This document shows positions 23,793 to 34,349 of a stretch of 60,402 nucleotides of DNA, one piece after another. The position numbers and the translations under genes are program-made. The first letter of the stretch is position 1, and every line of letters starts with the position of its first letter. The notes beneath the pieces were generated by a model. It was not told the origin of the DNA and ran no database searches. It saw only the letters and a list, made by a program, of their open reading frames with translations. Source of the stretch: Dolichospermum sp. UHCC 0259 (lineage in GTDB: Bacteria > Cyanobacteriota > Cyanobacteriia > Cyanobacteriales > Nostocaceae); the NCBI RefSeq assembly GCF_009711935.1, contig NZ_VIKX01000107.1:1-60402 (forward strand), in the 5' to 3' direction.

Positions 23793-26700
23793 CTAAGCAA
23801 AGACAAACTGATTAGTGTTAGTCAAACTCAAACTACTGGCTTGAATCCCAGTCAGAGTCGCTAGAGTTTGATTATTGAAACTAATTGCCGTATCAGCACC
23901 CACTTGATTTAAGTTGAAGTTGGATGCAGCAGAGCCTAGATAAATCTTATCAAGACCAATTTGGAAGTCAAGGATAGTATTAGCAGCTTTTGGTGCTTCA
24001 ACATTAAAGATCCTGAATTCATCAGCGCCAGCGCCACCAGATAGGAGGTTGCCACCACCAAGACTAACATAGAATTTGTCGTCACCATCGCCACCTAATG
24101 CCCGATCGCCACTACCCAGGAAGAAGGTATCATTACCCATGCCACCAGATATGCGGTTGCCACCTTGGCCATCTCTGGCATCAAAGGTATCATTACCATC
24201 ACTACCAAAAGCGCGATCGCCTTTATTCACAAAGATTCTATCATCACCGCTGCCAGTATCAATGATATTGTTACCAGCAAAGGGAGAAATTGCTCCCAAG
24301 ACAGTATCAACAGTGTCATTTCCTGCGCCTGTGAAAATGGTGTCGTTGATGCCATCAGTGCCACCACTGACAAACAAATCATCTTTACCAGTTGTGCCGG
24401 CAATGTATTGGGTAGCTTCTGCTATAGACGCAGATAAACCTAAACGGGAATCAAGGGCAAGAGGTTTGTCTAATTCCAATACCACCATCTCATTGTTGTC
24501 AATCGCGGGAGGACGACCGATAGAGAAGGGATAGTTGTTATCGTTGGCAACTAAAATGGTTTTGCTGTCGAATACCAACACATCTTCAATGGTTTGGAAG
24601 GGCATATCATAGGTAGTTTTGCCGTCACCATTGAGATCATTGGTGTCTTGGATATTGAGAAGGTTAGCAACTTCCTCTTTGGAGACAAAGCCATTAGCAT
24701 CAATCTTGCTGAAATCAACTTTGAATATTTTCTTGAAAAGGGCGGTACTACCTTGACCATTATCCCGTTCAATGACTAGGAACTCGTTGTTATTGATGGG
24801 GGTGAAATCACCGATCGCATTGCTGGTACTAGCTAATTGATAACGTCCTACTAATCCTTGGTAGCTTTCGCTGGCTACATCGAATTTATAAATCCGTACA
24901 GAACCAGCAGGATCGCCGACAACAGTTCCTTCCAGCATCGGATAGATGGTTTGACGGTCAGGGCTAAATGCCATGCCTTCAAAGCCTTGGGAGCGGTTGA
25001 GGTTTGCTGTTACGAGGTCGCCGTAGTAGGGTTGATTGGGGGCAAGGTATTCCGGGGAATTATTGAAGTAAGGAGTATTTAAATTCCCGTTAGGATTGGC
25101 ATAGCCTGTACCAGCTAGGTAATCATTAACTAGAACTTGTCGCCCTGTTTTGGGGAAGTCGGTAAAGAAACCATCTACACCCAAATCAATGAACCTACGG
25201 AACTCTGCACCGGGGTCGTTTTTGTAAGTATCGGGAAGGAAGAACTCGTCATTTCTTAAAGTGTAGAGATGGACGATTAAACCAGCTTTGTGGGCATCTT
25301 GGATTAGGGTTGTGGGTGTGCCTAAAACACGGTCTCCATCACTAATTTGTCCATCACCATTCAAATCATCAGCCTGTCCATCACCATTGGCATCTACCGT
25401 CAACTGGGGAACGATGCGCTGTTTATTTGGTCCAATTCCTTTAGCGTAGGTAGCAATTTCGGCTAAACCTGCGGGGGTGGAAAGATTGGTATAGGTGCGG
25501 GTATCACCAGCAACTACAAAGTCATAGGGTTGACCTGAACCACCAAACAATTGCACCAGAGGAATATCAATTCCTGCGGTGGGCATGATGGTATTTTTTA
25601 GTGCTTTGAGGTTAGCAACTTCAAAGGATTGAATGAAGATGCGAGATGGGTCGGTAAAGTTCTCAGCTTTGAGGGTGTCTGCTAAGATTTGGCTAGTGTT
25701 GATACCTTGCTGTTGGAAGAAAGTAGGATGTTTGGTTTCAGGATAAATACCGATTTTGCGTCCTGTTTCTAGTTCGACTTGTTTCACCAAATCAATGACT
25801 TCTTTCAGGGTGGGTACTTTCAAGCCATCCTTGTCAAAAGCAGTACCACGTAAAGCTGGGATACGTTCGATCGCATTCAGTTCCTTAACTTCTGCCAGGG
25901 TAAAGTCTTCAGCAAACCAACCGGCGACATTGCGACCATCTAAATTTTTGATTTTTAGGCGATCGGCAAACTTATCACGTAAGTAAACATCGGTGCTAGT
26001 GTCGGTGGTGTTGATAACTGGCTTACCATTAGCATCCCGTTGAATTGTGCCGTCAGGATTGAGAACACCGACTGCTAACATGGGTTCGTGACGGGCAATT
26101 AAGACACCATCTTTTGTTACCACTAAATCGGGTTCAACGAAATCTGCACCTTGAGCGATCGCTAATTTGTAGGCTTCTATGGTATGTTCTGGACGTTCAC
26201 CACTTGCACCTCGGTGGCCAATGACGATGGGGGCTTTGCCTGTGAGTGTATCAAATTTAGGAGTAGAGAGAACAGTGGGATTTTGGGGCGATCGGACTTC
26301 ATTACCAGTAATTTGATCACGCACCAAATCTCCTGTACCTGGGAAATCAGTAAAGTAGCCATCTACACCCAAATTAATGAATTGACGATACTCTAATTCA
26401 GGGTTGTTATTGTAATCTGAAGCCAGAGAACGGCTTTCGTTGCGGAAAGTGTAAGGATGGACAAGCAAACCCTCTTTATGAGCATCACTAACTAAGCTGC
26501 TGGGTGCTAAGGTAACTTTATCCGCATCATTGATTGTGCCATCATTATTGAGATCATCAGGTTGACCATCATTGTTATTGTCTACCGTCTTCACGGAAAT
26601 AATCTGCCGTTTCCAAGGCCCAATACCATCAGCATAGGCAGCAATTTCTTTCAAACCTGCGGTCGTTTGTAGATCTCCATAGGTGCGAGTATCTCCCTTA

Positions 26701-29700
26701 ACAGTGAAATCATAAGGACGAGCGTAAACATCTTGGTATATCAGTGTGCCGTCATTGGCCACATCATAGGCATCAAACAATTGCACCAAAGGAAGATTCA
26801 CACCAGCAGCCGGCATGATGGTATTGTTTAAATCCTTGAGATTACTGACTTCAAAGGACTGAATAAAAATCCGTTTGGGATCGGTAAATCCTTTGGTTTT
26901 GAGGGTGTCAATCAGTTTTTCTTCCAGTGACAAGCCCAAATTATCGTGGAAAGTGGGGTGCTTGGTTTCTGGGTAAATACCGATTTTCTTGCCTGTTTGT
27001 GCTTCCACTTCTTTGAGTAAATCAATGATTTCGCTCAGAGTGGGGATTTCCAGAAGACCATTGTAAACTTGATCTCGGAAAGATTGAGGCATGATAGCCC
27101 GCAGAGTTTTAATTTCTGCCAAGGTAAAGTCGGAAGCAAAGAAACCTTCTTCTGCAACCCCATCTACCATTTTTGTAGTTTTGCGACTAGCAAATTCGGG
27201 ACGACTACTAACATCAGTAGTATTAATCAGGTTAGGTTCATGACGGGCAATTAAGATACCATCGCTGGTAGATACCAAATCTGGTTCGATGAAGTCTGCA
27301 CCGCGTAAAATCGCCAAGCGGTAGGCTTCAATTGTATGTTCTGGCAGTTCACCACTAGCGCCACGATGGCCAATGACGATGGGGGCTTGACCGTTGAGGG
27401 TATTTAGTTTAACAGGGTTAGGGGTAGGGAAGGGTGCATCTAATAAAACACCCTTGCTATTGAAATGTAGTAGATAAGTTCCAAATTCATCACCGACCCA
27501 AATATCACCCTTGGCATCAATCACAAAGGATTCTACGTCAAAGTCAGCCCCGGTGAGTTCGCGGTTTACCGTGTTTTTATTGACAATATCAAAGGGGATT
27601 AACTTATTGGGGTCAGAGAGTTGAATGAAGTTTTGAACTGCTACAGAACCATTACCGTTTTCTGTGCCAGCAAAATTGGGGTCAACTTGGTAAAGCCGGA
27701 GGAGGAAATCAGCGCTGTTATTTTTTGCACCAAAACCGTTATCTGCTAAGAACCAAAATACAGAACCATTACCATTAGGGGCAAATTGGACACCACTGAA
27801 ACCTTGCACTGGTTGACCAGGAAATGGTGTAGAACGACCATTTGTGGGGTTGGTTACGGCTGCACCTGAAGCAGGGCCAGCAGCGAAGGTATCGGCAGGT
27901 AAGGAAGCAAAACCTTTGAGTGTCACCATAGGAGAAGTAATATTTAGGGTAGTTGAACTTTGATCATCTTCTTGGGCGTTGTTGTTACCAGCACCAGAAT
28001 CAAAGTCAGGTTGATTTTGGGCGGTAATTTCGGCTTTACTGGTTAATGCCCCACTTTGAGTCACTTTGGCTGTGAGTTTCAGGGTGCGGGTAACATTACC
28101 AGCAATTTCTCCCACATCCCACACACCGGTTTGACTGTTGTAAGTTCCCTGTTCCGGTGTTGCAGAGATGAGAGTAAATGGTTGTGGTAACAAATCTGTG
28201 ACTTTAATGCCATTAGCCAGTAAAGAACCTTTATTAGAAAGGGTTAAGGTGAATGTGACTTGGTCTCCGATAACTGCGTTTGTGACATTTGCAGTTTGAA
28301 TCAACTCTAAATCTACAAAGTTATTAGGTTTGACTTCAAACTGGCTGACAATTTTCGGCTGACGACTAGATATAGCGGCTGGATTTGCTTCTAGTTCCTC
28401 ACGAGTGTAAGGGTCAATGCCGTAGGTGGTGACAGTCAACTTTTGCGTGGCTTGGTCAATGTTAAACTCTGTCCAGCCATAGGTATGAGTAGCAACATAG
28501 TCACCTTGCAACAAGTTGGCATCAATCAAACCGTTAGCTACAGCTAGATTGTTATTCAAGCCAACGGGGTCATAACCTAAAGCATTGATGCCACCGTTAA
28601 CAACTTGTTTGATAAAATCGTCTCTATCATTAACTGTGCTGTCACCGTCATTAGCCACAGGCAGAGAATTGTAAATTGCCTTCTGTTCCGGGGTGAGGAA
28701 GAGATTACCTAGTGTTGGTCCAAAAGGTGCATCATAAGCCACAGAACCGGTAATAATTTCAAAAGCCCTGGTGGGGATTTGTGCTTGTCCTGGGGCTAAT
28801 TGATAGGTGAGGTTGTTGACTAATGTGCCGTGAAAGTCTGCGGTGACAAAGACAGCGTTACTGATGTTGCTGTCGTTGATGAATTTGAGAATTTCTGTTC
28901 TTTCTGCCGCATAGCCTTCATATCTATCGGCAGCGATCGCCACTCCCAAATTCTGAATAGGCTGTGACAACATGATAAACTTCCAGGTGATGCCATCTTT
29001 TTGCGCTTGGATTAAGTCGCGTTTGAGGTCATCCAACTGCACTTTTCCTAACATTGTCCGGTTAGGATTAAAGGAATCAGTCAGGAATTTTGTCACCTGA
29101 GTGGCATCACTAATATTAGCAACATCTGTTAAGCCTGGGTCACGGAAGGAACGGGCATCAAGAACGAAGGTGGCTGCATCACTACCAAAGGTGTTGTAAC
29201 GGTAGAGTTTGCGTTCCTCTGCGGTGCTGCTGTCTCCTGTTGCCCCATAGAATTGGTCACTAATGGGGTTGTATTCTTGGAAGGCTTGCAGACCGTTTTC
29301 ATAAACCGCACTATCATTGGTGAGATTTGCATCGGCAACAATTTGACCGCGAATTTCACCACCTGGATTAGTAGTGGTATGAATGTTGAAGTAGAGGTTA
29401 GTATCTGCCCCAGATTTAACGGTTTCAAAGCTATTGAGTAAGGTAGAGGTCAAGCCATCAACACTATCCCAGCGACCAGTGAAGGTGACAGAACCATCTT
29501 GATTGATAGTGGATTTGAACTCCTGATCATTCTTTTTCGGATCAAAGACAATGCTACCATTAGCACCTCTGGCTGCGCGGTGAATGTGCATTCCTGTGAC
29601 ATCATCGGCAGTTGTGGCTGTTTGGGGGGCAATTTCTAAGAATGTGCCAAAGTCTAAGCCCTTAACCGTCAAGCTATAATCTATATATTCGTTGGCATGA

Positions 29701-32700
29701 GATACTTCTAGACTAGCTGTTCCTGTGGCTTCGGTGGTGACGTTTTGCAGTTCTTGATCACCTGTGAGGGTAGCATTGTAATTTGTGGGAACTTTACCGC
29801 CAAAGTCGTTATATACTTCATGGTCATCAATGGTGGCGAAAATGGAGGTAGTAGCCCGTAAATCACCCAGGGTATTTTTACCGTATCTTTGACCGTAAAC
29901 TTCTGCTTGTTTGGCACGATATTCATCTACAGTAATAGCTTGTTCTTTCTCTGTGCCATCAGGGTTTTTGACTGCGGGTGAAGCTGCATCTGCATAGATA
30001 GTATCACCCAATTCCACAAAGAATTTCAGGTTAGCATCATCAGCATTGCTAACGGCTGGATAGGGGGCAAGTTCGCCGCGCCAATCTCCAGAAACACCGA
30101 ATTTCAAGCCAGTTTTATTACCTAATGTAGCTGCTGTGCTAAATTTACCAATGCTGGTTGCCCCTGCGGCATCAATAACACGATAGAAGTAATCTGTATT
30201 TGGGGTTAGTCCTGTGACATCAACTTTTACAGGTTGGAGAGGATTACTAACTGTGGCAGTTTTTGAACCAGCAATTACACTAAAATCAGCTTTAGTGGAA
30301 TATTCAAATTTAACTTCACCAGTAAATTGGCTACGAGTCCATAATACTGTGGATGTTTGAGTAGTGTCTCCACTGGCAACTCCATTCAATAAAGAATTAG
30401 GTTGAGGAGTGCGGGGATTATAGGTGGTGGTGTCTATTTGCAGGGGTGTGGGGAAAGCATTGGCGATATTTTCCCAAGGTACTAATTTAAAGTTGCTGCT
30501 GATGTTCTCATCATCAACAATGGTGGCGGGGTCATTTGCACCGTCTTGGGTGATAAATACACCATAAGGGAAATTGGGACCCAAGGGCAGATTAATAACA
30601 TCCGCACCGTCGGATTCTTGAACGCTGTCAATTCCGCCATTGTTCCCAACTCCAAATCTACCTAAAAAGTCGTTGTTGCCTTCACGGGTATATACTGCAA
30701 AGGTGTTATCGCCTTGACTGGATGCTAACAGGTAGCCTGTGCCGTTTTTACCGTAATAAATGGTTAAGCCTTCAACATCATTGGTGAGGTTTTTGCCTCC
30801 CTCAGCTTTGACTTTCTCGATTAATGTTCCCGTTGAACCACCATTGGGTTCAGCGTTGAATTTCCAAATCCCTACATCTTCTTGACCAATGTACAGAAAT
30901 CCTGTTTCTTGGTCTGCTACCATACCTTCTGTTTGCGGTGTAGCGTCTGCTATGGTTGACGAAGGAATGGTGAACTCCCGTACACGCTCATAACCTATTG
31001 TGCCATTGCCTTTGTCTACTAATTTGAGTTGAGCTATATCTCCAGTTTGACGACGGCTGGCAAAGGCATAGTAATCGTTGGTAACAGGGCTGCGGTATAG
31101 TCCTAAGCCATAGGCACTTTTGCTAGATGCAGAATAACTGGGTGCAAAGGGTAAACCTTGGAAAATTGCGGCACTACTACTATCGGTAATATTTTCTAAA
31201 TAATTACCATTAGCACTGCTGGGGTTAATTTTGAAGATTGCTAGTTTATCATTATTGCGATCGCTCGCTACGGCAATATCAATCTTTTGTCCACTTAATG
31301 TAAATCCATATTGCAAATCAACGTTGTTGTAACGAATATCTGGATTACTAGGATTAATGGTCTGCAACAAGTTTCCAGCTAAATCATAAATCCGCAAACC
31401 GCCATTTTTGACGCTGGTTACAACTAGACTCTTGCTAGAATCTGTGGCATTAACATAAATTGCTGGATCATCAGCATCGGCTCTTTGACTAAATGGTAAA
31501 CTGTCATCATCTAAAAGCGCGGGACGGGTTTCTAGAATGGGAGTAGCAGTGGGAACTAAATCTGCACTCAAGGTGAGGATTTGGGTAAATTGGGTGGTGC
31601 TGAAGTTGTTATCACTCACCAAAACAATGGATTGTGTACCATCTGCCAATTTGGGACCAAAAGTCAGACCTTCAATATTATCTGTACCTGTGGGATGATT
31701 GCCGTCACTATTGGGCAAATTCAGAGAATCAAGATTTAATAACAGACGTTTTTGAGTAGGTTGAATTGCCGCTAGTTGGTCAGCAGAGAGACTACTCAAA
31801 GAATCAACTGTATTGATATCTGTTGCCCCTTGGAGGGTGATTTCATAGATTTTGATCGTGTTTCCTTGTCCAACAGCAAAGGAGCGTTCTAGAGCCAATA
31901 AAGTGCCACGATTATCAATTGCTAATAAATCTACCAAACCATTATCAGCTGCAGTTCCACCTGTAGGAGCTTTAGCAATAGGGTCAGTAATGTACAGATA
32001 TTCTTTCTCTGGTTGTCCTGTCACCAAATTGTATTGAATAATCCGAGAACGGCTGCTGGTGGTAGTTGTAGAAATTGCACCATCTTGAAATAGGGCGCTT
32101 TCTGTCGCAGTGAATAGGGTTTTTTGGTCAGGTGTAATGGTTAAGCTTTCAAATGCTAAGTTATTACGCACCCCTGAAGTTTGGGTATCACCTGTATCAA
32201 CAACATTATTGTTGTTAGTATCTTGAACTACTGGATTAAATTTCTTAGGTACTGCTAAAGAACGAATTTCCTGTCCTGTAGTCAGATTAAACTCTTTAAT
32301 GAAGGGATTGGTGACGCGACTTGCACCTAAATCTGGTCTCACTTCCCCTTCTGAGGAGATTAAAACTGTACCATTGCTGGTTAAAGCAATACCTTCTGGA
32401 TCTAAGCTATTAGTTGCAAAAGGATTACCATTAATATCCTTGAGTTGGACAACGTTGGTAAAAGTTACCGCATTAGTAACAGGGTCAAGAGTGAAGGTAT
32501 AAAAACGGGCATTAGATGAGCGATCGTCAGAAATGGCATAATAGAGATTATTCACCGCATCATAAGTTACACTGGACAATCCACCCAAGGCAACTTGTTG
32601 ACCATTTACTGTTCCCGCAGCACCAGAGGGAACAAAACCGGTATTGAAAATAGTTTGTCCTTTAAATCCCGCACTAACAGCCGTTTTTCCTGCTTCTGTT

Positions 32701-33890
32701 ACACCAACTTGCACATCTGCAAATACTAACCGATGGTCAGAACTAGGGAAACCACCAGGAAGACTAGAGTTAAAAGTTCCTACTAATGGGAAATTTGCAT
32801 CTGTATTGCTAGGCCAATACACTTCTGATTTACTAATTTGTAAGTCAGAGGAGGGAAGTACATAGTCTGTTCTCAGATTTCCTGGTGCGGCATCATTAAA
32901 GTCTGCGGTGTCGAAAGCTGGATTACCGTTATGATTGTTATTTGCCTGACCTTGTGAAGTTGCCTGTTGAGGAGCGCCTAAACTGGTGGGAATAACATTT
33001 GTATTAATACTGGGATTTAGTAACAGTTGACGAATGGCATTGTTATAACTATCACCATCTAAAGGATCAGCATTTTGATCACCCATGATGACAAAGCTTG
33101 AACCAGCAGCAAGATTACCCTTTTTACCGCCATCATCGTAGATGTAATCGCCTTTACCTGGGGTAATATAATCTGCCCAAAAGCGGATTTCATCACTATT
33201 GCGCTTACCGTTGCGGTCTTCAGTTCCGTCAAAGGTAGGTGGTGTGGGGTGATTCACAAGAACATGAACTGTTTCCCCATTTACTGTAATTGGTACATCC
33301 CAATGACTTTTAGAAGATAAGCGGAGAACGTTAATTTCTTCAGGTGAATAAAAACCGTTTAAGTTCTCATTGACTGGAGTTCCTGCATTGTCTACAGTTG
33401 GGTCATTTGTTAACAAATTTCCTGGCATATCCTTCCACAGAAAATTTTGGAAGGTGCGGACGTTAGCTGTATCAATAGGATATTTAGAAAGCAACAACAT
33501 TCCAAACTGACCAGGGAAGTTCCCAAAGCCAAAAGCATCATCACCGTATCCGGTTGTGCCTGGAGTTGTAACTGTTGTACCATTATTATTTAAGTCAAAA
33601 CCGGAAGCAATTCCAGTATTACTAGGAGCAATATAAAAGTAGGGATAATTAATTGGTGTCGCACCATTTTGACTGATTTGCAGATATTTTTCTCGAAAAA
33701 GATTTACTGCTGCGGGGGAATAGTCAAATTCGTTAATTAGTAATACATCTGGGTTGTTGCGTTGAATAATTTCCGCAACTGTTTTTGCTTGAGCGTTGTT
33801 AGGGGTAGATAAATCAGTTACTAACTGACCGTCAGCGTTGCGATTGAGGGACGCATTAAATTGGGAAAAGCGGACTGTAGTAAGTACCAT
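23793..33890 (-). CDS. giant secreted multi-domain phosphatase/phytase/GDPD with RTX tail
   Basis: 3365 residues. Approximate domains: 1-397, endonuclease/exonuclease/phosphatase fold (NEFDY, GDQNADP, SSDHR); 400-780, esterase-like phytase propeller; 782-1150, 3-phytase propeller (DADDPAIYVN); 1157-1850, PhoD alkaline phosphatase (NGVASGD, GDWRG, ELGDTIYAD, IDDHEVYNDF, TADFHG) with a CHRD insert at about 1369-1524; 1856-1984, DUF11-like adhesion domain; 1988-2164 and 2928-3147, two halves of an esterase-like phytase propeller; 2168-2527 and 2551-2925, two GDPD domains (IGHRGASGE.PEHTIEAY) lying between the halves; 3154-3365, hemolysin-type calcium-binding repeats (GNDTFD, GGDGDDKF). With no N-terminal signal but an RTX end, type I secretion is likely. 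The role is inferred as phosphorus release from nucleic acids, phytate, phosphoesters and phosphodiesters. Confidence 0.9.
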   Translation of the reverse strand: MVLTTVRFSQFNASLNRNADGQLVTDLSTPNNAQAKTVAEIIQRNNPDVLLINEFDYSPAAVNLFREKYLQISQNGATPINYPYFYIAPSNTGIASGFDLNNNGTTVTTPGTTGYGDDAFGFGNFPGQFGMLLLSKYPIDTANVRTFQNFLWKDMPGNLLTNDPTVDNAGTPVNENLNGFYSPEEINVLRLSSKSHWDVPITVNGETVHVLVNHPTPPTFDGTEDRNGKRNSDEIRFWADYITPGKGDYIYDDGGKKGNLAAGSSFVIMGDQNADPLDGDSYNNAIRQLLLNPSINTNVIPTSLGAPQQATSQGQANNNHNGNPAFDTADFNDAAPGNLRTDYVLPSSDLQISKSEVYWPSNTDANFPLVGTFNSSLPGGFPSSDHRLVFADVQVGVTEAGKTAVSAGFKGQTIFNTGFVPSGAAGTVNGQQVALGGLSSVTYDAVNNLYYAISDDRSSNARFYTFTLDPVTNAVTFTNVVQLKDINGNPFATNSLDPEGIALTSNGTVLISSEGEVRPDLGASRVTNPFIKEFNLTTGQEIRSLAVPKKFNPVVQDTNNNNVVDTGDTQTSGVRNNLAFESLTITPDQKTLFTATESALFQDGAISTTTTSSRSRIIQYNLVTGQPEKEYLYITDPIAKAPTGGTAADNGLVDLLAIDNRGTLLALERSFAVGQGNTIKIYEITLQGATDINTVDSLSSLSADQLAAIQPTQKRLLLNLDSLNLPNSDGNHPTGTDNIEGLTFGPKLADGTQSIVLVSDNNFSTTQFTQILTLSADLVPTATPILETRPALLDDDSLPFSQRADADDPAIYVNATDSSKSLVVTSVKNGGLRIYDLAGNLLQTINPSNPDIRYNNVDLQYGFTLSGQKIDIAVASDRNNDKLAIFKINPSSANGNYLENITDSSSAAIFQGLPFAPSYSASSKSAYGLGLYRSPVTNDYYAFASRRQTGDIAQLKLVDKGNGTIGYERVREFTIPSSTIADATPQTEGMVADQETGFLYIGQEDVGIWKFNAEPNGGSTGTLIEKVKAEGGKNLTNDVEGLTIYYGKNGTGYLLASSQGDNTFAVYTREGNNDFLGRFGVGNNGGIDSVQESDGADVINLPLGPNFPYGVFITQDGANDPATIVDDENISSNFKLVPWENIANAFPTPLQIDTTTYNPRTPQPNSLLNGVASGDTTQTSTVLWTRSQFTGEVKFEYSTKADFSVIAGSKTATVSNPLQPVKVDVTGLTPNTDYFYRVIDAAGATSIGKFSTAATLGNKTGLKFGVSGDWRGELAPYPAVSNADDANLKFFVELGDTIYADAASPAVKNPDGTEKEQAITVDEYRAKQAEVYGQRYGKNTLGDLRATTSIFATIDDHEVYNDFGGKVPTNYNATLTGDQELQNVTTEATGTASLEVSHANEYIDYSLTVKGLDFGTFLEIAPQTATTADDVTGMHIHRAARGANGSIVFDPKKNDQEFKSTINQDGSVTFTGRWDSVDGLTSTLLNSFETVKSGADTNLYFNIHTTTNPGGEIRGQIVADANLTNDSAVYENGLQAFQEYNPISDQFYGATGDSSTAEERKLYRYNTFGSDAATFVLDARSFRDPGLTDVANISDATQVTKFLTDSFNPNRTMLGKVQLDDLKRDLIQAQKDGITWKFIMLSQPIQNLGVAIAADRYEGYAAERTEILKFINDSNISNAVFVTADFHGTLVNNLTYQLAPGQAQIPTRAFEIITGSVAYDAPFGPTLGNLFLTPEQKAIYNSLPVANDGDSTVNDRDDFIKQVVNGGINALGYDPVGLNNNLAVANGLIDANLLQGDYVATHTYGWTEFNIDQATQKLTVTTYGIDPYTREELEANPAAISSRQPKIVSQFEVKPNNFVDLELIQTANVTNAVIGDQVTFTLTLSNKGSLLANGIKVTDLLPQPFTLISATPEQGTYNSQTGVWDVGEIAGNVTRTLKLTAKVTQSGALTSKAEITAQNQPDFDSGAGNNNAQEDDQSSTTLNITSPMVTLKGFASLPADTFAAGPASGAAVTNPTNGRSTPFPGQPVQGFSGVQFAPNGNGSVFWFLADNGFGAKNNSADFLLRLYQVDPNFAGTENGNGSVAVQNFIQLSDPNKLIPFDIVNKNTVNRELTGADFDVESFVIDAKGDIWVGDEFGTYLLHFNSKGVLLDAPFPTPNPVKLNTLNGQAPIVIGHRGASGELPEHTIEAYRLAILRGADFIEPDLVSTSDGILIARHEPNLINTTDVSSRPEFASRKTTKMVDGVAEEGFFASDFTLAEIKTLRAIMPQSFRDQVYNGLLEIPTLSEIIDLLKEVEAQTGKKIGIYPETKHPTFHDNLGLSLEEKLIDTLKTKGFTDPKRIFIQSFEVSNLKDLNNTIMPAAGVNLPLVQLFDAYDVANDGTLIYQDVYARPYDFTVKGDTRTYGDLQTTAGLKEIAAYADGIGPWKRQIISVKTVDNNNDGQPDDLNNDGTINDADKVTLAPSSLVSDAHKEGLLVHPYTFRNESRSLASDYNNNPELEYRQFINLGVDGYFTDFPGTGDLVRDQITGNEVRSPQNPTVLSTPKFDTLTGKAPIVIGHRGASGERPEHTIEAYKLAIAQGADFVEPDLVVTKDGVLIARHEPMLAVGVLNPDGTIQRDANGKPVINTTDTSTDVYLRDKFADRLKIKNLDGRNVAGWFAEDFTLAEVKELNAIERIPALRGTAFDKDGLKVPTLKEVIDLVKQVELETGRKIGIYPETKHPTFFQQQGINTSQILADTLKAENFTDPSRIFIQSFEVANLKALKNTIMPTAGIDIPLVQLFGGSGQPYDFVVAGDTRTYTNLSTPAGLAEIATYAKGIGPNKQRIVPQLTVDANGDGQADDLNGDGQISDGDRVLGTPTTLIQDAHKAGLIVHLYTLRNDEFFLPDTYKNDPGAEFRRFIDLGVDGFFTDFPKTGRQVLVNDYLAGTGYANPNGNLNTPYFNNSPEYLAPNQPYYGDLVTANLNRSQGFEGMAFSPDRQTIYPMLEGTVVGDPAGSVRIYKFDVASESYQGLVGRYQLASTSNAIGDFTPINNNEFLVIERDNGQGSTALFKKIFKVDFSKIDANGFVSKEEVANLLNIQDTNDLNGDGKTTYDMPFQTIEDVLVFDSKTILVANDNNYPFSIGRPPAIDNNEMVVLELDKPLALDSRLGLSASIAEATQYIAGTTGKDDLFVSGGTDGINDTIFTGAGNDTVDTVLGAISPFAGNNIIDTGSGDDRIFVNKGDRAFGSDGNDTFDARDGQGGNRISGGMGNDTFFLGSGDRALGGDGDDKFYVSLGGGNLLSGGAGADEFRIFNVEAPKAANTILDFQIGLDKIYLGSAASNFNLNQVGADTAISFNNQTLATLTGIQASSLSLTNTNQFVFA

Positions 33891-34032
33891 ATTTTTTATA
33901 CAGATTTAGCTTAAACAAAGATAATCTGGTTACAGAAAATTGCAGATAATGGCATCCAGAATATCAGTCAAAAGTTAAGATACTATTGTCTATAGTTCAG
34001 ATTTATTTAAGTGCTGATTAAGCTTACGGTTT

Positions 34033-34065
34033 ATATCCCCGACTTCTTAGAGAAGTCGGGGATAT
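34033..34065. repeat. perfect 15-bp stem hairpin (ccccgacttct type)
   Basis: atatccccgacttct and agaagtcggggatat pair perfectly around tag; ttttag follows on the + strand. It lies in the 459-bp gap 33891-34349, between the promoter side of the phosphatase gene and the end of the DUF262 operon. The hairpin type is a common dispersed cyanobacterial repeat. The rest of the gap holds an aggatttacaggatt-type repeat (about 34285-34320) and no gene. Confidence 0.6.
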
Positions 34066-34349
34066 TTTAGTCTTGAGTAAAAAAGGCCTTTCTCAATTAC
34101 AGGGTGTCTATTCTCATTATTATTGAGAATTTTATCAATAATTCAACGAGTTTTGGTGATTTCAGCTAGGGGGCTTGACAGTGTTCCGAGTTTTGGGTAT
34201 GCTATTGGTATTAGTGGAAAAGTGTGCGCCCATATATATAGGGTTTTCATTTATCAAGATTATAATTTTCAAATTAATTGTCTGAATCAGGATTTACAGG
34301 ATTAAAGGATGTAGAGGATTTTGGTTTCTGTTTTCGCAACTGCTAACAT

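Noticed and set aside
24076-24534. 152-codon frame antisense to the RTX region
   Set aside because: Arises from the biased repeats of the sense gene (Pro/Ser/Leu-rich translation).
34123-34305. 60-codon frame between the phosphatase gene and the defence operon
   Set aside because: It runs into a dispersed aggatttacaggatt repeat; no start signal.
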